Shown: positions 10,945 through 21,413, numbered from the stretch's first letter. The stretch is DNA of 38,231 nucleotides from Phoronis australis (GCA_002633005.1 NMRA01000367.1:222415-260645); one strand, 5' to 3'. Notes: generated by a model not told the origin, from the letters alone. A program made the numbers and translations.

Positions 10945-11330
10945 TAAAGTGCCATTTACACTAACAAAGTTGACACGGATCAGCTGACACAGAACTGGAA
11001 CGGATTTGTTCCAGTGTGTAAATGGACTGACACGGAGCAAATTGACACCCGTTTGTGAGGTAGAGCAATTTGCGCCCGAACATCTTGCGCCGTGTCAATT
11101 ATAAGTCGAAATGCAAAACTGGATCATCTCTACTACGCTTATGCAATGACTTTTATAGGATTCTTTGTCTGCAAGTCTCGTCATTTGTAAACCTGCACAT
11201 GTGCGATCCAGTCTCTCTAGCCTGTAATTTCCGTCTTGCCACGGTTAGTTTGTAAACGGCCGCTTGGCACAGGTCAATTTGCTTCGTGTCAGTTGCGCCT
11301 GGCCAAAAGTTGATGTTTAAACGGGACTTA
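10945..11330. mobile_element. Probable MITE with TIRs
   Basis: The left end TAAAGTGCCATTTACAC and the right end (reverse complement TAAGTCCCGTTTAAAC) match imperfectly, followed by related CAAAGTTGAC and CAACTTTTGG. Inside are several GACACGG / CGTGTCA words in both orientations. The small open frames (11070-11255 plus, 11153-11359 minus) belong to the element. Confidence 0.55.
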
Positions 11331-11413
11331 ACATTACTGTAACCCATTACACTGCTCAATGTTCTTCAAGACTTTCTGATTCCTCTACTATGTACTTTTA
11401 ACAATGTCTGAGT

Positions 11414-11600
11414 TCAATCACAATGTATTTTAAATGTGTTCATGATCCTTTCAAAGATTAACTCTGTAGATTCCTCAGTTTCAGTAAAAGGTAAACCTGG
11501 AAAATAGGAGTTAGAATTCAAACTGAAAAGGGATTTTTGCCTGAATGTTTGGAAACTTTTGAACATCTTCAAGATGGGGCAATGTGTAGAACCTGTAAAG
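11414..11600. other. Coding-like block, strand unresolved
   Basis: On the minus strand, 11414-11496 follows an excellent acceptor (TTCTAACTCCTATTTTCCAG). Entered in phase 1 it reads LPFTETEESTELIFERIMNT to a stop, a plausible C-terminal exon. On the plus strand, 11457-11483 (INSVDSSVS, donor GTAAAA) and about 11508-11592 (LKRDFCLNVWKLLNIFKMG, donor GTAAAG) are also open between AG and GT. These readings exclude each other in part, and nothing here decides between them. Confidence 0.3.
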
Positions 11601-11884
11601 CAAAATATACAGTTGTTTATACAATATATTTGTTTATTGTTTGTAATTTTTAACAAACTCATTTTTGTTTTGGATAATTCTTGATGAAGAGTTGTTGGAA
11701 AAATTATAGTGCATAATGTAGTTTTTTGAAATATGGATTTTTGTCACTTATAAAGTTCAGTACTCTGAGCTGTGTGTGTGTGGGGGGTCATTCATTATTG
11801 TTTATACTGTAGAAATCTACAGGCTATGTTCCAGATATTGGTGGTATTGGTTAGCACAATGAAATAAGTTGATTGATGTTTTAT

Positions 11885-12495
11885 CCAATCTGACCACCAA
11901 TATCAAGTTTATTTACTCAAAGTATATCCAATAGTTATATCAAGTTTATGTGCACAGGATATATTATTACAGTCGTATCGAATTTATGTGCTCACGATAT
12001 ATCCAAATGAGTTATATCAAATTTATGTGCTCAAGATATATCCAATAGTTATATCAAGTTCATGTACTCAGGATATATTCAATAGTTGCTGTATCAAGTT
12101 TATTTACTAAGTATATATATATAAAATAGTTATATCAAGTTTATTTGCTCTGGATTTAACCAGTAGTTATATCAAGTTCATTTAGTCTGAATACATCCAA
12201 TAGTTATATCTAGTTTATGTGCTCAGGATATATCCAGTAGTTATATCAAGTTAATGGGCTCGGGCTATATCTAATAGCAGGAAGAGCTAATAGTTATATC
12301 AAGTTCATGTTGAGTGAATATGTCCAGTAGTTATATCAAGGTTGGTTGCTTGCTATAAATCCAGTAGTTAATGTCACGTTTTTATACTCAGGATATATCC
12401 AATAGTTATATCAAGTTTATGGAAAATCTTAATGTAGCCAATAGTTATATCAAGTTTATGTATTTTGAAGACATCCAATAGTTATACCAAGTTTT
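11885..12495 (+). repeat. AT-rich 35-42-bp degenerate minisatellite
   Basis: About 14 units share TAGTTATATCAAGTTTATG followed by a variable CTCAGGATATATCCA. They are much more diverged than the other arrays, suggesting an older array. Confidence 0.85.
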
Positions 12496-12673
12496 GAAAC
12501 TACTCTCAGTATACTCAAGGTACCTTGATACTCAAGAGCCAATTTCAAGTTAATCCAGCCTAAATATATTAGGCAGACGAGGTATCAATGATGTCAAATT
12601 TTGTTTGATATGAAAGTTTAAGAGATTACGGCAGAAATGTAGGTATTTTCCTTAATTATCATTTCATTTTTAG

Positions 12674-12716
12674 AAAAATTAGAAAATCTTACTTGATGAT
12701 ATACCTTCGTGCTAAA
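12674..12716 (+). CDS. Candidate internal exon, gene 1
   Basis: The acceptor ATCATTTCATTTTTAG and a fair donor AAAGTGTAT bound 43 bases. Only phase 2 entry is useful, giving KIRKSYLMIYLRAK and exit in phase 0. It joins in phase to the candidate at 13376. It is short and unrecognised. Confidence 0.3.
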
Positions 12717-12729
12717 GTGTATTGAGGCT

Positions 12730-13290
12730 CTTTCCCAATAAAGTTAACTTTGCTACAAAGCTTTGATGTTAACTGTGGTTAACTGAAGTTAAGTGTTAGT
12801 GTTCCCATCAGCTTCAGTTAGTCGGAACATTAGTTAAGCAAAGTTATCGCAAGGTAACGCTAATATGACCTTTGACCTGCCTTGTGTTTTTGTCCTTGTC
12901 AAAAATAGAAACTATGTCTCTCCGTAAGTAGAAACTAGAGTGTAAACTTCAAAAGGCAGCCAACGGTTGCCATGGTTGCCACGTTGGGACGATGGTGATG
13001 CACTAGAAAGTAACATTCAAAACTCGACTCTTGACAGCTGATCCAAACAAAGGGGTTGCGGCGGGAACTCATTTTGAGTAAACTAAAAGTTCAAGTTTAG
13101 TGAATTTTTATAGTAAAGAATCCAACAAATACATGGATAAGTTGAAACAATGTTTACACTGGCAAAAATTACAAAATATTAAAAAATATCAACCAGCCAT
13201 TATCCGCTGTTGGCATATGCTGGCAGCGACCCCTGTTGGTAACTCTGGTGGCATCGGAAGTTAAGTGTTAGTGAAGCGTTGATAACACCA
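12730..13290. other. Probable repeat element, no supported exon
   Basis: The words GTTAAC, GAAGTTAAGTGTTAGTG and their complements recur at both ends (12745-12830 and 13255-13275), suggesting a transposon with diverged ends. A minus-strand open frame (13200-13457) overlaps it; its N-terminal part (MSDNQEFTCNSLQN) lies outside the repeated words, but no splice sites support it. Confidence 0.3.
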
Positions 13291-13375
13291 AGCGAGTTGG
13301 AAAAGCCATTTAGGTATGCTGTGTTTCTTAGATGCATTAATAAATAAAACAACTGTGAACGTATTGTATTGACAG

Positions 13376-13413
13376 TTTGAAAGTCACCACAAATATTTTG
13401 TAGTGAATTACAA
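13376..13413 (+). CDS. Candidate internal exon, gene 1
   Basis: The acceptor GTATTGTATTGACAG and donor CAAGTAAAT bound 38 bases reading FESHHKYFVVNY in phase 0, exiting in phase 2. It joins in frame to 12674-12716. Unidentified. Confidence 0.3.
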
Positions 13414-13682
13414 GTAAATTCTTGATTGTCTGACATCTTCTGACTTGGATGAAACATGCAAAAGTTTTTTTACCAGGTCAAACAGTCTCAAGTCCCATTA
13501 TGGAGCTTCAGGGCCCGGTCTCTAATCTTTGTACTCGAAACGAACTCGAAACTATTTTTGGCAATTTCTCTGCTCCTTTTGTGCGAACTTAAGATAATTG
13601 GTTATCAGACTGTGCTCGAATACATAATAGTTTATGCATAGGAGTTTCTAGTTCAAGTTTGCCCTTGAAGACCCTTATATTC

Positions 13683-13732
13683 NNNNNNNNNNNNNNNNNN
13701 NNNNNNNNNNNNNNNNNNNNNNNNNNNNNNNN
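13683..13732. other. 50-N assembly gap
   Basis: Fixed-size gap placed directly against a 33-bp tandem array. The repeat is the likely cause, and the true array length is unknown. Confidence 0.98.
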
Positions 13733-14034
13733 AAGTATTATCTCAGATTCACAAATTCCTATTTCAAGTATTATCTCAGATTCACAAATTCCTATTTCAA
13801 GTATTATCTCAGATTCACAAATTCCTATTTCAAATATTATCTCAGATTCACAAATTCCTATTTCAAGTATCTCAGATTCACAAATTCCTATTTCAAGTAT
13901 TATCTCAGATTCACAAATTCCTATTTCTAGTATTATCTCAGATTCGCAAATTCCTATTTCAAGTATTATCTCAGATTCACAAATTCCTATTTCAAGTATT
14001 ATCTCAGATTCACAAATTCCTATTTCAAGTATTA
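13733..14034 (+). repeat. 33-bp minisatellite, about 9 copies
   Basis: Unit AAGTATTATCTCAGATTCAC plus AAATTCCTATTTC; one unit lacks 3 bases. Units are nearly identical. As 33 is a multiple of three, it encodes an 11-residue repeat on both strands (SIISDSQIPIS, LEIGICESEII), which is probably a by-product. Confidence 0.95.
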
Positions 14035-14394
14035 ACAAAGACCAGGTCCTCCTCTATCTTGTTTGTTCAATTAAACCTGTCAAAACTAATTAGACTCATG
14101 GAGTTCATGGCCTACAAGTATGTTGAGATACATTATTGGTGAAGATCTGTTTCCATGGAAATACTTGGTTGATGTTAATATGGATGGGTGTAGGTACTGC
14201 TGGTGGTGCTAGGTAACTTAATGGAGCTAAATCACACCTAGAGTGTCTTCTAATGTACATACTTGGGTAAATTTTTACTATTTTTCAAACATTAGTGTAT
14301 TTGTTCTATTGTGACTTGTTACACACAAGTATGCTAATATCATGTGCAATGTCAAAGTGATCATAGACAACTTATTAGAACTTGCTGTCTGCCT

Positions 14395-14467
14395 TTCTCC
14401 CTGTTTGTCTTTTTGCCTGTCTGCCTGTCTGCGTGTTTGCCTGTCTGCCTGTTTGCCTGTCTGTCTG
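14395..14467 (+). repeat. CTGTCTG/CTGTTTG simple repeat
   Basis: Degenerate 4-bp-based tract of GCCTGTCT and GCCTGTTT words. Confidence 0.85.
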
Positions 14468-14760
14468 AAAGCCTCAACTATTGACTTAGTTGTGTAATCA
14501 CTATGTAAGTTTCTCAAGTGGAAGCAAAACTTGTTTCTTCCGTTATTTTATGCCAGATTTATCAACGGAAGTTCCACTGAGGTGGGACAGATTAACACTG
14601 ACATTGCTTTAGTTTTGACCACCTGTGTTCAATTGAGAATAGAGTCAAACAGAAGCAGTCTTGCATCCTTTAAATCATTGGTTCAAATTAAAATAGCACT
14701 GTATTGACCTATGGCAACATGGCCGCCTATGAGAAATGAATTACAACTTACTGTCCTCAG

Positions 14761-14841
14761 GGCACAGGAGAGCACAATGTCATTGCAATGTGCTTTCTCC
14801 AGCGTTATGTGTTGTATCATTTGCTGGCAGTTGATGGGAAA
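14761..14841 (+). CDS. Candidate internal exon, gene 1 (strand ambiguous)
   Basis: The acceptor ACTTACTGTCCTCAG and donor AAAGTTAGA bound exactly 27 codons, phase 0 to 0, reading GTGEHNVIAMCFLQRYVLY and ending HLLAVDGK. It suits an alpha-helical protein. The minus strand offers a rival: 14752-14823 between CATCAACTGCCAG and ACAGTAAGT, reading QMIQHITLEKAHCNDIVLSC, also phase 0 to 0. The minus pair of splice sites is stronger on consensus; the plus reading agrees with the direction of the other exons. Confidence 0.35.
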
Positions 14842-15435
14842 GTTAGACCAAAAGCAATGGAGAATTGAATTAAGTATTAGCTTATGATCAATCGGCATTT
14901 TTGGAAATCTAGCGAAGACATGATGAACACGTTCTCCCTAAATGGTGATAGAGTAGATGGTGGGCAGTGTTCTCACCCTTGCGTTGGACTTTCCTGTGTT
15001 TTCTGTAATTGTTTTATGGTCATCAGGCCATCAAATAACCACTGGCGTACTGTAGGATATTTAAATAATTTTCATAAATTAGAATGTCCATCTCAAAATT
15101 ATCATGAATGAATGAAGTTGTCAACTCAGCCTGTGCTGCTCTTGAAAATTAAAAAGTGGGTAAAGCAAAAGATGCTTGTATGTTTTCTATTTATTTGTGT
15201 TACATTTTTGAACATGTGGTTATATAGTCCTGATACTCTTTGTCTCTCATCTAATTTGCAATTGTCCTATGGCCAGGATTTTGACTGACGGCTTAACTGA
15301 CCAATCAGAAAGCAGCATTCTTGACACACCTTTGTCTGCGTTTCCAAGCCACCATTTTATCCGGCAATCTACACGTTGTCGGATAAAGCTTATGTTAGTC
15401 TATAGCTCAAGAATCTGTGCGATAAGAATGGTGAA

Positions 15436-15540
15436 ACAGTGTTGCTATGGTGTAATACCAACAGTGTTGCTATGGTGTAATACCAACAGTGTTGCTATGG
15501 TGTAATACCGACAGTGTTGCTATGGTGTAATACCGACAGC
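15436..15540 (+). repeat. 25-bp minisatellite, 4 copies
   Basis: ACAGTGTTGCTATGGTGTAA plus TACCA/G, starting at 15436, 15461, 15486 and 15511; nearly perfect. Confidence 0.95.
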
Positions 15541-15770
15541 CATTCAATGCAGCTGGAGAAGAATATTCCTTCACTTTTTTGGCATTCGCTAAGCAGAAAA
15601 GTGATGTGGAAAGGTGTAAACTATAGGTTAAATTGTGTGGAAGGCCACACAAGCACCTGAACTTGGCAATGTTGCTTGATTACTGGAAGGTTGAACACAT
15701 ATACTTGTTCCAAGATAGGTACTTTTCAGTTTGGTGACTATAGTGTAGGCCTATCTAATTTTGACTACAG

Positions 15771-15923
15771 AGTTTCACTCTTCTGGCCGCCTGGTACCTG
15801 CTGGATCCTAACACTAGCCCTAGCTGTAGTCCCTGGCAATTGTTATTTTTAAGGACATTTTTACCATATAATTTTTCATTTATGTCGTCCGAATGGACAC
15901 CGTTTTGTTTCGTAGCAAGTGAG
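15771..15923 (+). CDS. Candidate internal exon, gene 1 (51 codons)
   Basis: The acceptor TCTAATTTTGACTACAG and donor GAGGTATTT bound 153 bases, phase 0 to 0, beginning SFTLLAAWYLLDPNTSP and ending FCFVASE. The frame remains open after the donor to 16067, so the exon could be longer or terminal. The composition is hydrophobic-aromatic. No family recognised. Confidence 0.35.
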
Positions 15924-16225
15924 GTATTTTTTATTATTCATATACCCGTAGGCTGGTGTTCAACTGAACTTCTCTCTAAAATTGACAGATTCAATCGGAA
16001 CAGGAGGGACACTGGATTACTGAACTCAAAGCCTTGTTCGAGCTGTTGTCACAAAAAAACAGAATAATTACTTTTTGTTGAGAACCTCTAGTTTACACTT
16101 CACCTGAGAGAGCTAATTTTGTAGTTGTTCACACATGATACTTGGATTTATGAAGCTTTTAAAAAGAATTTGAGTTGTTTTTGTAAATAATCATTTTTTG
16201 CTACTACACCAGAATAGTCGTCTTT

Positions 16226-16416
16226 GTAACCAAACCACAACTTAGTGATCATGTAACCATACCACAACTTAGTGATCATGTAACCATACCACAACTTAGT
16301 GATCATGTAACCATACCACAACTTAGTGATCATGTAACCATACCACAACTTAGTGATCATGTAACCATTCCACAACTTAGTGATCATGCAACCATACCAC
16401 AACTTAGTGATCATGC
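16226..16416 (+). repeat. 27-bp minisatellite, 7 copies
   Basis: GTAACCATACCACAACTTAG plus TGATCAT repeated with very few changes. The minus-strand open frame here encodes a 9-residue repeat (MITKLWYGY), a consequence of the period. Confidence 0.95.
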
Positions 16417-16642
16417 TAGTTTAAAATTAACCGAAAGCTACCTTTATGTAATGAAAATACATAAAATGTGAAGTTCATTAAATGTCTTAATCGTGCAATT
16501 ACAGCCAGTTACGTGCATTAATTTGAATTGGACGCAGCCGTAGATCTACTGTTAAGTAGCTACGTAATTGCTGCTTAGGACAAGATGAGTTTCTACCTGA
16601 GCTATGAACCTGATTTTTTTTAATCAAAATATTTCGATCTAA

Positions 16643-16678
16643 GAGTCGATATAACTGTTAAAACAGTTATATCGACTC
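16643..16678. repeat. Perfect 17-bp inverted repeat
   Basis: GAGTCGATATAACTGTT, AA spacer, then the exact reverse complement. It abuts the 31-bp array that starts one base later. Confidence 0.95.
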
Positions 16679-16782
16679 GACCTACTTTAATCGAGGAATC
16701 CCATCTTGTGACCTACTTTAATCGAGGAATCCCATCTTGTGACCTACTTTAATCGAGGAATCCCATCTTGTGACCTACTTTT
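16679..16782 (+). repeat. 31-bp minisatellite, 3.3 copies
   Basis: GACCTACTTTAATCGAGGAA plus TCCCATCTTGT at 16679, 16710 and 16741, then a partial copy at 16772. The full copies appear identical. Confidence 0.97.
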
Positions 16783-16933
16783 CATTTGTCGGAATTAAGG
16801 AGATGGCAGAATAAAAGTATGAGTGTATCTCCACTGATTGTGTTCAAAATATCGCCAAATCTATGGCACTGTACAGGTATATACCCAGCTTTTTGCACGA
16901 TCATATCGCATCAGTGACCTTATCATTTGTCAG

Positions 16934-17040
16934 GTGAAGGTGAACCGTGTGGGTTCTTTGGATATTCGCTGGTTCCGAAATACTTTTCCTCGAACACTTA
17001 TTTTTTCATCATAGCCTTTACAGATTGTCACAACATGAAG
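16934..17040 (+). CDS. Candidate internal exon, gene 1 (GFFGYSL)
   Basis: The acceptor CTTATCATTTGTCAG and donor AAGGTACGA bound 107 bases. Entered in phase 1 it reads EGEPCGFFGYSLVPKYFSS and ends FTDCHNMK in phase 0, which fits the entry phase of exon 20725. The other frames are poorer: phase 0 reads 26 codons to a stop at 17011, and phase 2 stops at once. GxxFGYSL resembles the start of FG-GAP repeats of integrin alpha chains, but the metal-binding loop is not visible, so this is only a similarity. Confidence 0.4.
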
Positions 17041-18647
17041 GTACGATACTCTGCTGACAAGCATCACCCGTTGTCTTTGTCAAAGTGTTTTCAGATAGTC
17101 CAATAAACACTCATCGATTCTATCAAGAACGTGGTTTAGTGACAGTGTATTTGCCTCCGACCTCTTGTTTGTTGGGTCTCGCGTTACTTTTCACAAGGGG
17201 GCAGAACTTGTGATAGGTCAATTCTCCGGGAACTACTTAAAGCAGTGCCCTGTCTCAGGATGCATAATCAGGTGTACCTGTGCAGTACTCAGTAAGGTTG
17301 GCCAGTCTGTCTTCATTTTGCTCCCACCAGTCAAGTCAGGTGTTCAACACACGTCTAAATTCGTTTCAGTGAGTTGTGTTTCAATCCATCTGTGTGTAAT
17401 GTTTCCAATAAAAAGTCCTCCATGAATTGTGATGGTGTTAGGTCATGTTAGCATGTACCAGTGGGCCTGTTGTACAGTATTATTTGTGGACTATTAGTAA
17501 CTTGGCTGCTGTTTTAGGCCCAGATAAACATGTTGGCCATATGATCAATAATTCAGCCTTTGGAAACAATCTTCTCAAGATCAAATGTGGATAATTTGGT
17601 AAATGAATCATACCCCCAAGGGTATAGTTCCCATGAAGAGTGGCTGAACTGAGCTAGCCCTTTGACCAGACCTGATGGTGCTGTTTAAGACATGGAAAAG
17701 GAACACATTAGAGTAGTATTTTTAGAAGTATGAACAAAACAGCAAGGCTCAGTTGAATGTGTATGGTATGTTTCATACAAAATTGTTTGTAGAATTTATA
17801 TGTAGGACATTATCGAAAAGTTTACATTTTGCAACATTTCTAGAAAACTATAGAAATTAACTCTTTAAAAGTGTATATTTTCTGAAAATAGAAAACCAGT
17901 AGAATTTGATTTTTACTTATTACCAATCTGTCATTGATTGGTCACGTGACCAGGTTTTTTATTAAAACGTTAACACAAAAGAATGTTACATTGATAGAAA
18001 AACAATGGTATCAACAAGAACAAGAACAAATTTCATTTGATATAAATATGCAAGATAAAATATCAAAAATGCTGTTAGTTTTCTAAAACATCATTTGGGT
18101 TTTGTTTTATGCAACTTTGAGTTTTGCTAAAAACCTTAATTAAAAGTTGTTTTCATGCAAAGTTAGGGCAGTTTTAAAGCAGTTTCTAACAGCATTATGG
18201 TAACCATGCATACTAAAGCACAGTTTTACAATTTCCTGTGAATCTGATCAGCCTTTTCTATGATATGATGTTCCAAATTCCACTTTTCCCAACTTTATGA
18301 AATTTAACCGTTCCCTCCATAGTATAATGGCTACATCTTACAAGCAAGACAAAAAAGTTTTGATAACAATATTGATAAAGGAAATATAATTAGTCCAAAA
18401 TAACTGTGATTTACTATTTAACTTTTAAATTCTGGGCCATGTTGGCAGTAAGTGACTTTCGCCACTGTTAATGTTGCAAAAGTTTCACAGAATTTGTCTT
18501 GGTGGGGAATTTGGCTGAACTTGAATTTGAACATTTTACTTGTTTATTGTTTTTGCTGGTAATTCGTTGTTGGCTTTGCGTTTCATGTTCCAATTGCAGT
18601 TCTAACGTTGATCATCCGCCAACTACACGACATTTTATTTCTGTGTC
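17041..18647. other. AT-rich probable intron, no gene seen
   Basis: Two AATAAA words (about 17103 and 17406) and a small open frame (17165-17425) without splice support. A donor TTGGCAGTAAGTG at about 18444-18456 follows an 18-codon open stretch after TATAATTAG, which is weak. Confidence 0.35.
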
Positions 18648-18742
18648 ATCCACAAACAAGTGATTCACAAACAAGTGATCCACAAATAAGTGATCCACAA
18701 ATAAGTGATCCACAAATAAGTGATCCACAAATAAGTGATCCA
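18648..18742 (+). repeat. 15-bp minisatellite, 6 copies
   Basis: TGATCCACAAATAAG repeated; the first two units carry ACAAACAAG variants. Confidence 0.95.
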
Positions 18743-18930
18743 TTTTAATTCAGTTTTGTGGCTAAAACTTGTGGATATGACTGAAAGTGTGAGTGGAAGT
18801 GGGTAAACAAAATTTATATTAAATTATTCTTGAAAAATAGAAAAGATGCTATAAGTGGTTATGTTATGGCTGATTGCCTCATTTGAGTCGAGCAGTAAAT
18901 TATATGTGAGGAGCACATTTGAAGCCAGCA

Positions 18931-19133
18931 GAGGTGCAGGCTGAACATCAGAGGTGCAGGCTGAACATCAGAGGTGCAGGCTGAACATCAGAGGTGCAGG
19001 CTGAACATCAGAGGTGCAGGCTGAACATCAGAGGTGCAGGCTGAACATCAGAGGTGCAGGCTGAACATCAGAGGTACAGACTGAACATCAGAGGTGCAGG
19101 CTGAACATCAGAGGTGCAGGCTGAACATCAGAG
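18931..19133 (+). repeat. 20-bp minisatellite, 10 copies
   Basis: GAGGTGCAGGCTGAACATCA in near-perfect array; only one unit (19071-19090) has changes. Confidence 0.97.
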
Positions 19134-20724
19134 CGCAGTTGTTAGAAATGCATGTATAGTTTTTAGCTTTCAGTTGTTGGCATATTTTCTGAAATTTTGC
19201 ATGTGTTATGCTGCAGAATAGGTGCAGTTGAAATGACTTTATGTATGTGTCCATATCTCATATCTTTATGTCTGTTTCGATATCTCATAAAACATGCTGG
19301 AGGTTCAATGATTTCTACTACATTTTCAATGACAGTTAACTGGATGGTTCTTTGTGTTCCAACTAAATCTCTTATGACCCCATGTACCCCCTAAGAGTGA
19401 TACTTTGCACCCATCAATAATATTGTAGTCATAAACACATTGGTAAACTATGATATGGCTAAAAATGTCAAGCTTCATCAAGTTTTAATTGTTAACACAG
19501 TAAATTGATGGTGCAGCTGTTGCTAAGAAATAGCTGCCAAATGGTTGTTAGAATCTGCTCATTAGCTGAGAAGTGTTCCAACACCCATCAGATGGTTTTC
19601 TCATAGAACTCTAGATGAAAAGTACGCTTTATCACTGCCACATCAAGGTGAAGTCCTCAAAAGGCAATTGTCCATAAAAAAGATTGTTTTCAGATAGCTG
19701 TGAACTACCCATCACACATGTCTTGTGTGTCTTTCAACCATCATTGGTTTTATTTTTTTGGAATAGCTTTTCTCCCTGCACGCCCCTCACCTTGTTCTGT
19801 GCCTTTGAACCATAGAGGTATGCGATAATGCTTTAGCAGACTTGAGTCACTGACAACCTGAAGAAACACAAGTCAGGAACTCTGATCATTTTGGCTGTTG
19901 GTTGTGTTGTCAGCTAATAATTGTGGCATTGCCATTAATTAATTAAGTTTCTGTTTTACTGTAAGTTATTCCTCATCTGAATATGGTTCATCGACATCAT
20001 CTATGTTAACAGTTGCCTGCAGGCTTATTTTTAATGTTAACGAGTATATGTGCTGATTTCATTTGTGTAAATCATATCGGTTGTTACCCCTGCTAGCCTG
20101 TAGTTTCTGTGGTCAAGTAATAACTTGGTGTCGCCACTCTCATTATCTGTTGATGAGTAATACCAGATATGAGTTGTTTTTACTGTTATGAAGCAGCCAA
20201 CCATTGCCTGTTATTGATGGCTGACTACACTTGTGCACTGTTAGCAAAACACACCTTACATTATTACATATTCTCCAGCTCACAACCACTTACAAACATG
20301 GCTCATGGACCACAAACTTGGTACTAGGACAAAATGTACACTTCAGCAATGCCATCTGTTGAAAGTGGTGTGAGATTAAATTTACTTTCAAATCTGGGTT
20401 ATGGAAATTAATTGCTGATATTGTCGAGAGTCTTCATACTGGCTATTTGATATTGTGTAGAGCACTTTATGTTACTACTCTCAGTAATTTAACTGTAGAT
20501 AACTGCATTATATTTTAACTTAAATCATTATTTCTGACTGAATCCAATCAGTGGAATGTCTAAGTAATTAACCTGTCTTTTAATGAGTGGAGAGTCTGGC
20601 TGACAAACTTGACCATATTGACATACTCACACCATTGTGAAACGAATGGCTGCAAGTTTTTGTGCTTTTTAATCTATATACATCTATTTCCCCCATTAAA
20701 TTTCCATTGGAGCTTATAATTCAG
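19134..20724. other. Probable intron; one weak exon candidate
   Basis: A 26-base block at 19217-19242 lies between GTTATGCTGCAG and TATGTATGT, reading IGAVEMTL in phase 2. It is too short to trust. Nothing else is supported. Confidence 0.3.
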
Positions 20725-20840
20725 ACATTTTCCCACGTGCGGCATGTCTTGCTTTTTGCATTTTGGGATGTTTGGCAACTGTTTATAGTGGGGCTTGCAT
20801 TCTGGGAAAATTATGGTGTTCCTGTGGGAACTAGTGTTAT
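20725..20840 (+). CDS. Internal exon, gene 1 (start of phase-consistent chain)
   Basis: The acceptor GCTTATAATTCAG and a consensus donor TATGTGAGT bound 116 bases, phase 0 in and phase 2 out. It reads TFSHVRHVLLFAFWDVWQLF and then a second aromatic stretch ending PVGTSV plus AT. The split codon AT+A completes an isoleucine with exon 30215. Rich in Trp, Phe, Leu and Val, it looks like helical or membrane-adjacent protein, but the W and G spacing does not identify a family. The 28-bp array after the donor repeats GTGAGTGG. Confidence 0.6.
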
Positions 20841-20875
20841 GTGAGTGGAGACACTTAGTTGTGAGTGATAGGTAA

Positions 20876-21104
20876 CAGAGTGTACAGGCTGAGTGAGTGG
20901 TCACTGAGTGTACAGACTGAGTAAGTGGTCACTGAGTGTACAGGCTGAGTGAGTGGTCACTGAGTGTACAGGCTGGGTGAGTGGTCACTGAGTGTACAGG
21001 CTGGGTGAGTGGTCACTGAGTGTACAGGCTGGGTGAGTGGTCACTGAGTGTACAGGCTGGGTGAGTGGTCACTGAGTGTACAGGCTGGGTGAGTGGTCAC
21101 TGAG
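20876..21104 (+). repeat. 28-bp minisatellite of donor-like units, 8 copies
   Basis: Unit GAGTGTACAGGCTGGGTGAG plus TGGTCACT. Each unit contains GTGAGT (seven) or GTAAGT (one), the 5' splice-site consensus. It starts 36 bases after the donor of exon 20725, whose own sequence is GTGAGTGG. Confidence 0.95.
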
Positions 21105-21284
21105 CAGTGTGATAGTGGCACGTCTAGCACAAAGACAAGTTGTTGTTGGTAGCAGAAGTAATGTTGAGGTTTAGAGTGGCGTTGGTAGTTATATTGATGG
21201 TGGTTGAGGTGAGGTTGTAGTTTAGAGTTGTGTTGGTGGTTGTATTGGTGGTGGTTGTGTTATTGGTGGCAATGGTGCTTTCGA

Positions 21285-21413
21285 CAGTGGTTACACCGTT
21301 GGTAGTGGTAACACCGTTGGTAGTGGTAACACTGTTGGTAGTGGTAACACTGTTGGTAGTGGTAACACTGTTGGTAGTGGTAACACCGTTGGTAGTGGTA
21401 ACACTGTTGGTGC
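21285..21413 (+). repeat. 18-bp minisatellite in GTT-rich tract
   Basis: GTTGGTAGTGGTAACACT repeated about 7 times, preceded from about 21135 by degenerate GTTGGTGGT words. Both strands are open as simple peptides (minus: T/N-rich), with no gene implied. Confidence 0.92.

Noticed and set aside
12961-12985. RFX X-box-like GTTGCCATGGTTGCC
   Set aside because: The second half is a direct, not inverted, copy of GTTGCC, so it does not match the X-box consensus.
13733-14034. CRISPR-like regular repeat arrays here and elsewhere in the window
   Set aside because: All arrays are head-to-tail tandem repeats with no unique spacers, and the context is an animal genome.
13589-14093. Open frames encoding 11-residue repeats on both strands
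   Set aside because: The 33-bp tandem array explains them, and part of each frame is made of gap Ns.
15029-15114. Possible terminal exon (PSNNHWRTVGYLNNFHKLEC) after a very good acceptor at about 15028
   Set aside because: No poly(A) signal close by and no upstream exon exiting in phase 2 that fits; kept only as a note.
16148-16414. Minus-strand frame with repeated MITKLWYGY
   Set aside because: Direct product of the 27-bp minisatellite.
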